NCBI GenBank assembly: GCA_003157225.1
Contig: PMIZ01000261.1
Span: 1 to 8,861 of the forward strand
Length of the DNA: 8,861 nucleotides
From: Actinomycetota bacterium
GTDB taxonomy: Bacteria > Actinomycetota > Thermoleophilia > RBG-16-64-13
Direction of reading: 5' to 3'
Of the stretch, positions 1 to 5,869 are shown piece after piece (the stretch's first letter is position 1; each line of letters starts with the position of its first letter). Position numbers and translations under genes: made by a program. Below the pieces are notes generated by a model. The model was not told the origin of the DNA. It did no database searches and saw only the letters and a program-made list of their open reading frames with translations.

Positions 1-2310
1 GGTGAAGCTGGCCGTGTCGCCACTAGGGTGGGTGACACTTATGAGGTTCCCGACCGGGTCATGGGCGTAGGCGGTTTGGCGACCGAGAGCGTCACTGCTG
101 CTCGTCAGGCGATTGTCGGCATCATAGGCAAACGTCGTGCTGTGGCCATTCGGGTCCTGGGCGCTCGTCAGGTTGTAGGTAGGGTCGTACGTGTAATGAG
201 CCGTTCCCAGGAGCGCGTCGGTCACCAGGTTCAGGTGGTTCATGTCGTCGTAGGCAAAGGAGGTCGCGCCGCCCCGGGCGTCGGTGATCTGGGTCACGTT
301 GTCGTTCGCGTCGTAGGTGAAGTCCATTTGGTGCCGGTTTGCCGGATCGGTCTGGGCCAAAGGGTCCTTCATGCTGGTGACGTTGCCCTTGGGGCTGTAG
401 ACGAACTCGGTCCGGCTGGCATTCGCGTCAACAACGGCTGTATTCCGACCGGCGCTGTCGTACTCGTAGGTGGTCGCGTTCCCTGCGGGATCGGTTGCCG
501 AAGTGAGGTCTCCGGAGGCGTCGTAGGCAAACTGCGAGGTGTGGGACTTCGCATCGGTCTGGCTGGCCAGGGTGCCATCGGGGTTCCAGGTGAAGCTGGT
601 AGTACCGATGGGAGAGGTGACCGAGTTAAGAAAGATGCCGGTCGGGTCCCAGGCGTAGGTGGTTTGGTTGCCGCCTGCGTCTGTAGACGAGAGGGAATTG
701 CCGTTGGTGGCGTCATAGCTCGCGGTGGTCTGGTGGCCCTCCGGATCGGTGGCTGAGACTACGTTGCCCAAGGAGTCGTAGGCGTAGGTGCTCGTGTGGC
801 CGTTCTTGTCGGTCGTGGTCGCCGGGAAGCCGGCTGAGTTGTAGGTGATGGATCCCGCGTAGCCCAGGGGATCGAGCTGACTCGTGAGGCGGAAGCTCGC
901 GTCCCACGTGTCCACGCTCGCGTGGCCGCGGGCGTCGGTGATGGTGGTCTTCTGAGCGGTACCGTCATAGGCAAGGGCGGTTTGGTCTCCCAGGGCGTCC
1001 GTCTGCAGGGTCACCTTGCCGTCGGTGTAGGTGTTGGTCATGAAGGGACTGGCGCTGGCCTTGGGTAGCGAGATGGAGGTGACCTCGTGAGCCGCGTCAT
1101 AGGCGTAGGTGGTGGTGTGGCCGTTGGGGTCGGTGACCGAGACGAGGTTCCCTTGCGCGTCGTAGGTGTAGGAGACGGTGCGGCCGGCGCTGTCGGTCGC
1201 CTGGGTCACGAGGCCGTTTAGGTAGGTAAGGGTGAGGTTCCGCCCCCCGGCCGCGGCCACCTGGGTGAGTAGACCACCGGAGTCATAGGTGAGGGTGGTC
1301 GCGTTCCCGTAGCGGTCGGCCAGACTCGTGAGCCGGCCGGTCGAGTCGAACTCCTCCCGGCTCTCGTCGAGGGAGGTAAGGGTGAAGGTGCCGTCGGTAT
1401 TCTTGTGCAGCCGTTCGGTCACGCCTTCTTGAGGGGGAGTGTAGTCACCACCCGAGGACGCGGTGAACACTTCCCGGCGACCATCCGCGGCCACCAGCGT
1501 CACCTGGCTTGCGGCGGGCGACTCCAGATGGGCTGAGTAGCCCAAGGTCCAACCCCAGCCCAGGGGCGCCGAGGTGCTGGTGTCTTGGGAGTTGTAGGTG
1601 CGAGTGAGGGCCAGGCCCGCGCCTTTGCCCGCTAGAGAAAGGTCGGTGGAGGAGTAGGTGGCGTTCCCGGTGGAGGTGTTTACCGGGTCTTTGGTGAAGT
1701 GGCACCACGGGTACAGGCCCAGAAGCCAAGGCAAGGACTTGGCAGTGGCGTGAGTTCCGTCCGCATAGTAGAAGGTCCAAACGACCCCGGCCCAGTAGTT
1801 GGCCGCCGCCACCGGATCACCTCCGTCCGGGGTATACACATCCACATGGTGGAGCCCCGAGGCCCCGGGAATAGTCACCAAGTGGGGGAGGAGCGAGGCC
1901 GGGCTGGCCTCCACCAGAAACTGTCCGGCACACATGGAGTACCCCAGCTCGGGATAGGGGACGTCGGCTTCCACCATGAGCAGCGACTTAGTGGTGCTGA
2001 CCAGGACCTCCGTCTCTGGGGTGCTGGGGTCTTGGTCTTGGAGGAAGGACCACATGTCGAACCAGTAGTGCCCCTGGATCAGCGAAGGCCATCCCCCAGA
2101 GTTGGTCCAGGGACTCATGCCCACGCTGATGGAGTCGGCCCAGGCCGGAGCGGCCAGGAAAAGGACAAGCGCCAGGGCAACGCAGAGACCGAGCGACACC
2201 TTCAGGAACATCCGTCTTCTGTGCGAGCTGTGCAGCGCTCGATCGCCCGTCACACCTTGACCCGTGAGAATCCTGTTCGGTCTCCGGTCCCGCCACGTCA
2301 CTGCCTTCAT
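1..2310 (-). CDS. RHS/YD-repeat protein, N-terminal 770 residues (runs off the left edge)
   Basis: This is a secreted RHS repeat protein; RHS proteins form a hollow YD-repeat shell that carries a C-terminal toxin. I read an open frame of 770 codons with no stop down to base 1. The start at 2310 is chosen because GGGGAGG sits 7 bases upstream; the internal ATG at 2211 has only weak SD support. Residues 1-33 are basic. They are followed by RRRMFLK, a hydrophobic stretch (38-54) and an AWA cleavage site before D59. Residues 59-205 are an unassigned domain. From DPVNTSTGN at 208 to about 285 the sequence matches the DUF6531-type domain that opens many RHS proteins (TRTYNSQ, then a GWGWTLGY segment). 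From about residue 320, repeats of the form YDxxGNLxSxTDPxGHTTTYAYD run to the edge. At base 1 the protein ends in GDTASFT, which continues in frame into the segment entering at 8861, so the two may be one gene. Confidence 0.93.
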   Translation of the reverse strand, partial: MKAVTWRDRRPNRILTGQGVTGDRALHSSHRRRMFLKVSLGLCVALALVLFLAAPAWADSISVGMSPWTNSGGWPSLIQGHYWFDMWSFLQDQDPSTPETEVLVSTTKSLLMVEADVPYPELGYSMCAGQFLVEASPASLLPHLVTIPGASGLHHVDVYTPDGGDPVAAANYWAGVVWTFYYADGTHATAKSLPWLLGLYPWCHFTKDPVNTSTGNATYSSTDLSLAGKGAGLALTRTYNSQDTSTSAPLGWGWTLGYSAHLESPAASQVTLVAADGRREVFTASSGGDYTPPQEGVTERLHKNTDGTFTLTSLDESREEFDSTGRLTSLADRYGNATTLTYDSGGLLTQVAAAGGRNLTLTYLNGLVTQATDSAGRTVSYTYDAQGNLVSVTDPNGHTTTYAYDAAHEVTSISLPKASASPFMTNTYTDGKVTLQTDALGDQTALAYDGTAQKTTITDARGHASVDTWDASFRLTSQLDPLGYAGSITYNSAGFPATTTDKNGHTSTYAYDSLGNVVSATDPEGHQTTASYDATNGNSLSSTDAGGNQTTYAWDPTGIFLNSVTSPIGTTSFTWNPDGTLASQTDAKSHTSQFAYDASGDLTSATDPAGNATTYEYDSAGRNTAVVDANASRTEFVYSPKGNVTSMKDPLAQTDPANRHQMDFTYDANDNVTQITDARGGATSFAYDDMNHLNLVTDALLGTAHYTYDPTYNLTSAQDPNGHSTTFAYDADNRLTSSSDALGRQTAYAHDPVGNLISVTHPSGDTASFT

Positions 2311-2315
2311 TCTCT

Positions 2316-2324
2316 CTCCTCCCC
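2316..2324 (-). promoter_or_regulatory. Shine-Dalgarno deciding the RHS start
   Basis: On the minus strand GGGGAGGAG lies just upstream of ATG 2310, with 7 bases between GGAGG and the start codon. This is the best ribosome binding site in the region. It favours the 2310 start, which adds 33 residues in front of the hydrophobic signal segment, over the ATG at 2211. Confidence 0.8.
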
Positions 2325-2350
2325 AAGAGCAGCCAATGAGCACCCGCGAG

Positions 2351-2373
2351 CCGCCACCGGCCAGAAGTGGCGG
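2351..2373 (-). promoter_or_regulatory. Hairpin in RHS leader, 7-bp stem
   Basis: CCGCCAC (2351-2357) pairs perfectly with GTGGCGG (2367-2373) across a 9-base loop. It lies about 27 bases upstream of the Shine-Dalgarno, so in the rhs transcript it would sit just before the ribosome binding site. No U-run follows, so it does not look like a terminator. Confidence 0.45.
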
Positions 2374-2415
2374 ATCGAGTCCAGACGCTAGGACAAGAGC
2401 GGAGTTAAGGCAGAC

Positions 2416-2434
2416 GGCTGGTCACGAGCCAGCC
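2416..2434 (-). promoter_or_regulatory. Second hairpin in RHS leader, 6-bp GC-rich stem
   Basis: GGCTGG (2416-2421) pairs with CCAGCC (2429-2434) around a 7-base loop. Together with the hairpin at 2351-2373 it suggests a folded leader; the role is unknown. Confidence 0.35.
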
Positions 2435-2565
2435 ACAGATCCCCCCACGCGTCCTTCTAATGAGCTTCCCGTTCGCGTCAGAACACGTTGGGAAACATTT
2501 GAGCACGACGGGGCTCGCCACCGCAAGCGCTGATGACGGCGCGAGCGAGCAACCGCCCCAGAACT

Positions 2566-2585
2566 GCGTAAAGATCGCGTAAAGA
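2566..2585. repeat. 11-bp-phased direct repeat, possible operator
   Basis: GCGTAAAGA occurs at 2566-2574 and again at 2577-2585. The period is 11 bases, about one helical turn, so a protein could contact both copies on the same face of the DNA. It lies about 255 bases upstream of the RHS start. An operator role is inference. Confidence 0.35.
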
Positions 2586-2797
2586 ATCTCTCTGGTCCAA
2601 TTGACCGTAAATCGTGTCGCGCTTGCTACTAGACCAAATGGGGGAATCCCACCCTTGAACCACCAGAGCGGCCGAGCAACGGCTGCCCTCATGCTTCACT
2701 CTTGGGAATGAACACCATGGCAAGGTCGTGATGCCTATCCTTCGGAGCTGGCGGCTCAGTAGCCGTAGGCCGCAACGAGGTTCCCATAGAGACGCAA

Positions 2798-2840
2798 CCA
2801 GCCCCCGTCAACCGGCACTTGGCTGGAGACGGGGGGCTGG
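2798..2840 (-). terminator. Terminator-like hairpin after the lipoprotein gene
   Basis: The arms 2798-2809 (CCAGCCCCCGTC) and 2828-2840 (GACGGGGGGCTGG) pair over 12 positions with one bulged G and an 18-base loop. On the minus strand the stem begins 14 bases after the lipoprotein stop codon, where a terminator is expected. The following bases (TTGCGTCTCT) are only mildly U-rich, so this may be a weak intrinsic or factor-assisted terminator. It separates the lipoprotein gene from rhs. Confidence 0.65.
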
Positions 2841-2854
2841 CGGCTGCAAGGACC

Positions 2855-3469
2855 TCAGTTTGCTCGCGTTTCGGGAGGCGCGAGCCTCATCGTCGAATCA
2901 ACCATGAACTCAAAGTACTTGGCTCGCATCTCCTCGGTCGAAGGCTTCCCGTCTGTCGCCGTCACGAGCTGACCCTCGGTCAAGTGCGGTGACATCCACG
3001 GCAACCAGGACCAAGCAATTTGCGTCACAGGCATGTCTCCCGACATCCGAGAGTCGACGGTCTGTCCGAACACTTCTTCAATCGAACTCTGCTCTGCACC
3101 AATGATGACGATCGGCCGCTCGGCTGCTTCTGCCGCATGGACCTTGTCAGCGACGTCCTGAAGACTCACGTGGTCCGCGAAGACCCACAGCGGCTTGCTG
3201 ATCTTTCGTGGGTCCATTCTGACCGGCCGCCCCTGGCTGTCCAGGGGCACCGCAGCGGTCGCGGGTGCTTTCTCATAGAAGAGCGCCGGAAGCTCGCTTG
3301 GCTGGCTTGGAACAACCTCTACGTTGCCGGCCCAGAAGCCGTAGAAGAGTCCTTGTTGGGCGATCTCGTCAGCAGGGTTTTGCGTCGAGGAGGAACTCCC
3401 GCAACCTGAGAGCAAGAGGACACTTACGCACGCTACGATGCCAAGGGCCCATATGCGCTTTCCTAACAT
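2855..3469 (-). CDS. Predicted secreted lipoprotein, 204 aa, unknown function
   Basis: The N-terminus is a lipoprotein signal peptide: K4 R5, a hydrophobic core at 6-20, then the lipobox LSGC with the lipidated cysteine at 23, followed by a Gly/Ser-rich linker. The mature part of about 180 residues should be anchored on the outer face of the cytoplasmic membrane or carried to an outer membrane. I do not recognise a family. A mixed region (105-133, with VADKVHAAEAAERPIVIIGAE) alternates helix-like and strand-like stretches. The C-terminal half contains a Trp-rich patch (AWSWLPWMSPHL). The start is supported by AGGGGG about 6 bases upstream of ATG 3469. It sits 31 bases downstream of the small ORF ending at 3501, so the two may be cotranscribed, and a terminator-like hairpin follows. 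An immunity role for a toxin acting outside the cytoplasm is possible but unsupported by homology. Confidence 0.85.
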   Translation of the reverse strand: MLGKRIWALGIVACVSVLLLSGCGSSSSTQNPADEIAQQGLFYGFWAGNVEVVPSQPSELPALFYEKAPATAAVPLDSQGRPVRMDPRKISKPLWVFADHVSLQDVADKVHAAEAAERPIVIIGAEQSSIEEVFGQTVDSRMSGDMPVTQIAWSWLPWMSPHLTEGQLVTATDGKPSTEEMRAKYFEFMVDSTMRLAPPETRAN

Positions 3470-3500
3470 GCCACCCCCTACGTCTCAGACGCCGTTGCTA

Positions 3501-3665
3501 CTAGGTCTTGGGAATCCCGATGCTCCATTCGCCAAGGGTGAGCGCGTGCTCGCCGTAGAAGTAATGGTACCAACTGACCCACCCGTAGTAGTTCACCACG
3601 AAATTCGCATTCTGCGGGACCATCTCGTTGAACTCCGGTTGGATTGTCGTGTTCTGGCTGCACAT
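3501..3665 (-). CDS. Small ORF, 54 aa, or C-terminal remnant of a larger gene
   Basis: The reading frame is open from 3725 to the TAG at 3501. From residue NLGGN onward it looks like real protein, rich in aromatics (NYYGWVSWYHYFYGEH) and in asparagine. Two readings are possible. It may be a free 54-residue gene starting at ATG 3665 with a GGTGG motif 4 bases upstream. Alternatively it may be the 3' end of a larger gene whose 5' part was lost at a junction near 3680-3700, because the frame further upstream is antisense to nuclease-like coding sequence. I recognise no family. It lies 31 bases ahead of the lipoprotein gene. One speculative idea is a detached RHS toxin tip with the lipoprotein as its partner. 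Confidence 0.5.
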   Translation of the reverse strand: MCSQNTTIQPEFNEMVPQNANFVVNYYGWVSWYHYFYGEHALTLGEWSIGIPKT

Positions 3666-3682
3666 ATTTCCACCAAGATTGA

Positions 3683-4084
3683 AGGTGTGTTTCCACGGCC
3701 TACGTCCATGAGGGTGTTGCATACCTCATCGATTGGAAGTCCGGCCGACCGAGTGCGGACGATGAGCTCCAGGTGACCCTGGCGGCCCATTGTCTTCGTG
3801 AGGGCGAGCCGTCGCTCGACCAGCTCCCGGTTCGCCTCGCTCTACACTACCTCTTGAGCGGCGAGGAAAAGCAGGTGACGGTGCCTGATGACCTCCGCGC
3901 CTTCTGCGCCGACGCGGTCTCGACCGGGGTGAAGGAGATGCGTTCCTTCCTGCTGGACGTAGAGTCGAATGCCCCACTGGGCGAAGGCGAATTCCCACGC
4001 AAGGAGTGCGGCCTCTGTCAGAGCTGTAACTTCACTCGACTCTGCAAGGGGAGGCGTCTCCTAGCCGACGGGGGCCGGCCTTAG
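3683..4084 (+). pseudogene. RecB-like PD-(D/E)XK nuclease, C-terminal fragment with Fe-S cysteines
   Basis: This is the only plus-strand gene signal. The frame is open after the stop at 3680-3682, although the first good start is only GTG 3773, inside the conserved part. Residues encoded from about 3707 read HEGVAYLIDWKSG, then ELQVTLAAHC. This matches the D-x-K active-site strand and the following Q motif of RecB/AddB/Cas4-type PD-(D/E)XK nucleases. The C-terminus carries C-x2-C-x2-C-x5-C (CGLCQSCNFTRLC), the Fe-S cluster cysteines of that group. The upstream His and Asp/Glu motifs, and any helicase domain, are absent, so this should be a non-functional 5'-truncated remnant. It meets the small ORF head to head near 3680-3700 and overlaps the HNH-like gene by 24 bases at its 3' end (convergent). 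The family call is good; the exact parent (AddB-like, RecB exonuclease or Cas4-like) is not resolved. Confidence 0.75.
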
Positions 4085-4387
4085 CGCCTGCTCGCTCTTC
4101 TCCGCCTTGGCCGCGTACCTGCCCAGTGCGTCTCGGACGCTCGCATATCGCCCCGGGGTGCTCAGCCCAAGGTGAGCCGATTCGACACATGTACGCCTAC
4201 CGCAGGTCGAGATGACAACGGCGCCCTCGGGAATGGTTCCGTGGGTCTCTTCCCACAGGGCCCGTTTCACGTAGAGGGTACGGTCCCCGCACTTGACGGC
4301 CGGATATCCATTGGCGAGACCGCCGGTCCAGAGCAGATGACCATCAGCCGTACGCACAGTCTTTCTCATCTGCTTCTCGGTCAGCAT
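4061..4387 (-). CDS. Small HNH-nuclease-like protein, 108 aa
   Basis: The sequence has the shape of the small HNH family: HLLWTGG (17-23), GYPAVKCG (27-34), YVKRALWEETHG (39-50), then TCGRRTCVESAHL (61-73). The pair C62/C67 and H72 resemble the C-x4-C-x4-H block of HNH proteins, followed by STPGRYASVRDALGRYA. In the classical motif a His sits two residues before the first of these cysteines. Here that position is Ser60, so the metal-binding/catalytic set is incomplete. The protein may be a variant nuclease or a DNA-binding derivative. I chose ATG 4387 because homology-like sequence begins there. The frame is open up to 4549, but the extra residues look non-coding. Upstream purines (GGGTGGG) give a modest ribosome binding site. 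The gene converges on the nuclease remnant. Confidence 0.72.
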   Translation of the reverse strand: MLTEKQMRKTVRTADGHLLWTGGLANGYPAVKCGDRTLYVKRALWEETHGTIPEGAVVISTCGRRTCVESAHLGLSTPGRYASVRDALGRYAAKAEKSEQALRPAPVG

Positions 4388-4671
4388 GTCCCACCCGTGT
4401 TGCGCTCGCCTTCCAGAACAGCACCAGTTATCGCTCACTCCGGCCTGAGAAAGCAAGTGCCATCGGGGCTTCTCGACCCGGAACACCCGAGAACCTAAGC
4501 ACGATCTCCTCTGCAAGACTTTCCAGCCGGAAAGGAACACTAAGACCAATTGGTGACCCCCATCCGCCGAGCTTGGTAGCTGCCGATCGGAGGCCTTGGG
4601 TCATCGGCCGCGGGTTCCGGGGTTGGTGCTATGTGACCTCAGCTCTTTGCTCGCTCGACGACCGATCCCCG
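4388..4671. other. Intergenic stretch upstream of the HNH-like gene
   Basis: Some 280 bases carry no convincing gene on either strand. A perfect 10-bp palindrome, ACCAATTGGT, sits at 4545-4554, about 160 bases upstream of the HNH-like start. It could be an operator, but nothing else supports that. No clear promoter boxes were identified. Confidence 0.4.
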
Positions 4672-4719
4672 CAGTGCCACGCTGCGAGGACGATCCCAGC
4701 CGCGATCAAGGTGGCACTG
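4672..4719 (-). terminator. Inverted repeat after the DUF4332 gene, no U-tract
   Basis: CAGTGCCAC (4672-4680) is the perfect complement of GTGGCACTG (4711-4719). The 30-base loop holds a further GCTG/CAGC pairing (4681-4684 with 4697-4700). On the minus strand the stem begins 5 bases after the stop codon at 4725. The position fits a transcript-end structure, but no run of U follows, so it may protect a 3' end or be a protein site instead. Confidence 0.45.
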
Positions 4720-4724
4720 TAGTC

Positions 4725-5372
4725 TCAGTAGGTGACCACCCTCGTCAGGTCCTTGGCAGATTCGATCCAGCCGGTCACCTGATCTTCGGTAGGGAGCCTG
4801 CGGACGAGTTGCTTCTGCTCGTTCACTTCTGCCATCTTCTTGGTCAGGTTGTCCGCTCGCCTTTGGGCCAACTCGGGGACCGTGTCTACACCTGCAGCTT
4901 CCAGCAGATCCGAGTACTCCTCTCCCACTCCCTTGATGCGAAACAGATCGGCCATGTTCACCCAGCGCAAAATCAGCTTGCCACTGATGCCTGTGGCTGC
5001 CGCCAGGTCCTCACGGCCTTTCGGGCTGGCCCCGGCTTGCAGTAGGTCGTCCGTGGTCCTTAGACCGCGGGCCTCGAGCAGTGTCGCGTAGCTAGGCGCG
5101 ATACCCTCGATGCCTACCAGGGCTGCAATCCTTCCCGGCCGTGCCTGCACATCAACGACATGGTCGGTTGTCACACCAATCTCGTCCTCGGGGCCATTGA
5201 CGAGAGAAGGCGACGTGTCCCCCGCCGCTTGACGGGTAGAATCCTCACGCGCAATGAACGGAAAGCGTCCACGCATCAGCCAGCAGACCACCAACGCGGC
5301 TCCGCCCATCACGCCCAATGTGAGAAATAGGCCCCCTCGGCGGTGGCTCCTGCCCGAAACGGGTTTCTCCAC
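4725..5372 (-). CDS. Membrane-anchored DUF4332 helix-hairpin-helix protein, 215 aa
   Basis: The N-terminus is short and basic (GRSHRRGG), followed by one hydrophobic helix at about 14-33, then a charged linker. From about residue 82 to the end the sequence fits DUF4332 (PF14229): GIEGIAPSYATLLEARGL (87-104) and IKGVGEEYSDLLEAAGVDT (146-164) are two tandem helix-hairpin-helix units with the G-I/V-G turn. RRLPTEDQV and the end RVVTY are also typical. Such domains resemble HhH modules that bind DNA or proteins; the cellular role is unknown. One membrane anchor would leave the domain on the side opposite the basic tail or on the cytoplasmic side, depending on topology. The start is GTG 5372, because AAGGAG lies 5 bases upstream. 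The ATG at 5426 would add 18 residues but spans that ribosome binding site. The gene is complete and appears monocistronic. Confidence 0.85.
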   Translation of the reverse strand: MEKPVSGRSHRRGGLFLTLGVMGGAALVVCWLMRGRFPFIAREDSTRQAAGDTSPSLVNGPEDEIGVTTDHVVDVQARPGRIAALVGIEGIAPSYATLLEARGLRTTDDLLQAGASPKGREDLAAATGISGKLILRWVNMADLFRIKGVGEEYSDLLEAAGVDTVPELAQRRADNLTKKMAEVNEQKQLVRRLPTEDQVTGWIESAKDLTRVVTY

Positions 5373-5377
5373 GTCAA

Positions 5378-5383
5378 CTCCTT
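5378..5383 (-). promoter_or_regulatory. Shine-Dalgarno deciding the DUF4332 GTG start
   Basis: AAGGAG on the minus strand, 5 bases ahead of GTG 5372, is a near-ideal ribosome binding site and places the start there rather than at ATG 5426. Confidence 0.75.
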
Positions 5384-5869
5384 CCCCGCAGCGCGTAGGG
5401 ATCAACAACACCCGACGTTCGCCCAAGATATCGCTTTTGCGGTGCGTTGTCGCGCGCTGTGGCGTGAGCGCCTAGAGACCGGCCGAATCCGCGCTTGACG
5501 GGAACGCCGAAAATTGCTGCACAAGATCTAACGTTTGCCCTCCATCCTCCGCATGGCTTTCCGTCTGGGAACGGACACTTCCATGAGAAGGCGGCCGTAG
5601 TCAAGCACGGCTGAGACCTTCAATCTTCAATCGAGCGGAACCGACCCACGACCATGCTTCCATGCGCACTCTCTTGAGGCGTCAAGCTCTTCACGCCTCC
5701 GTGCAGGTTGAGGTCCGGCCGGTCTGGGTGCTGCAATCTAAGACGCGGCCTTCCCGAGAGACATCGAAGCCTCCTCTCCCGATCGGCCCGAGTGTTCGTT
5801 CGCAGTCACCCGGACGGGGCAGTTGGGTGGTTTCCGTCGCTCGATCACCCTCCAATTTGCTGACGTATC
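5384..5869. other. Gene-free stretch containing the IS110 right end
   Basis: About 490 bases lie between the DUF4332 start and the transposase stop. Open frames here are short and have no protein character. Visible elements are a compound hairpin at 5552-5585 (CATGG/CCATG outside, TCCGT/ACGGA inside), a tandem 7-bp repeat TTCAATC at 5619-5632, and a 7-bp-stem hairpin at 5676-5699 (GAGGCGT/ACGCCTC). The right end of the IS110 element must lie in this stretch. I cannot place it, because IS110 elements lack diagnostic terminal inverted repeats. The rest should hold the promoter of the DUF4332 gene. Confidence 0.4.

Larger units (their letters stand above)
2311..2797 (-). other. RHS upstream/leader region without a convincing gene
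   Basis: Nearly 490 bases separate the lipoprotein terminator from the RHS start. Short open frames exist on the minus strand (for example 2405-2692 and 2478-2723), but they have no recognisable protein character, overlap each other and lack good ribosome binding sites, so I do not call them. The stretch holds two hairpins close to the RHS start and a helically phased direct repeat. It is therefore most likely the promoter and 5' untranslated leader of rhs. I could not pick a -35/-10 pair with confidence. Confidence 0.5.

Noticed and set aside
28..756. Long plus-strand open frame of 242 codons
   Set aside because: It is antisense to the RHS repeats. Its Val/Gly/Arg-rich composition is the complement of the YD-repeat codons, and it has no family resemblance.
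1..1400. Periodic repeats that could suggest a CRISPR array or satellite
   Set aside because: The period is the protein-level YD repeat of roughly 20 residues. The units diverge in DNA sequence and the frame is continuous, with no constant repeat separated by unique spacers.
2405..2723. Minus-strand open frames upstream of RHS
   Set aside because: They overlap in different frames, have no ribosome binding site of note and no recognisable protein pattern.
4388..4549. Longer HNH-like protein starting at ATG 4549
   Set aside because: The extra 54 residues look like translated non-coding sequence and do not resemble the start of small HNH proteins.
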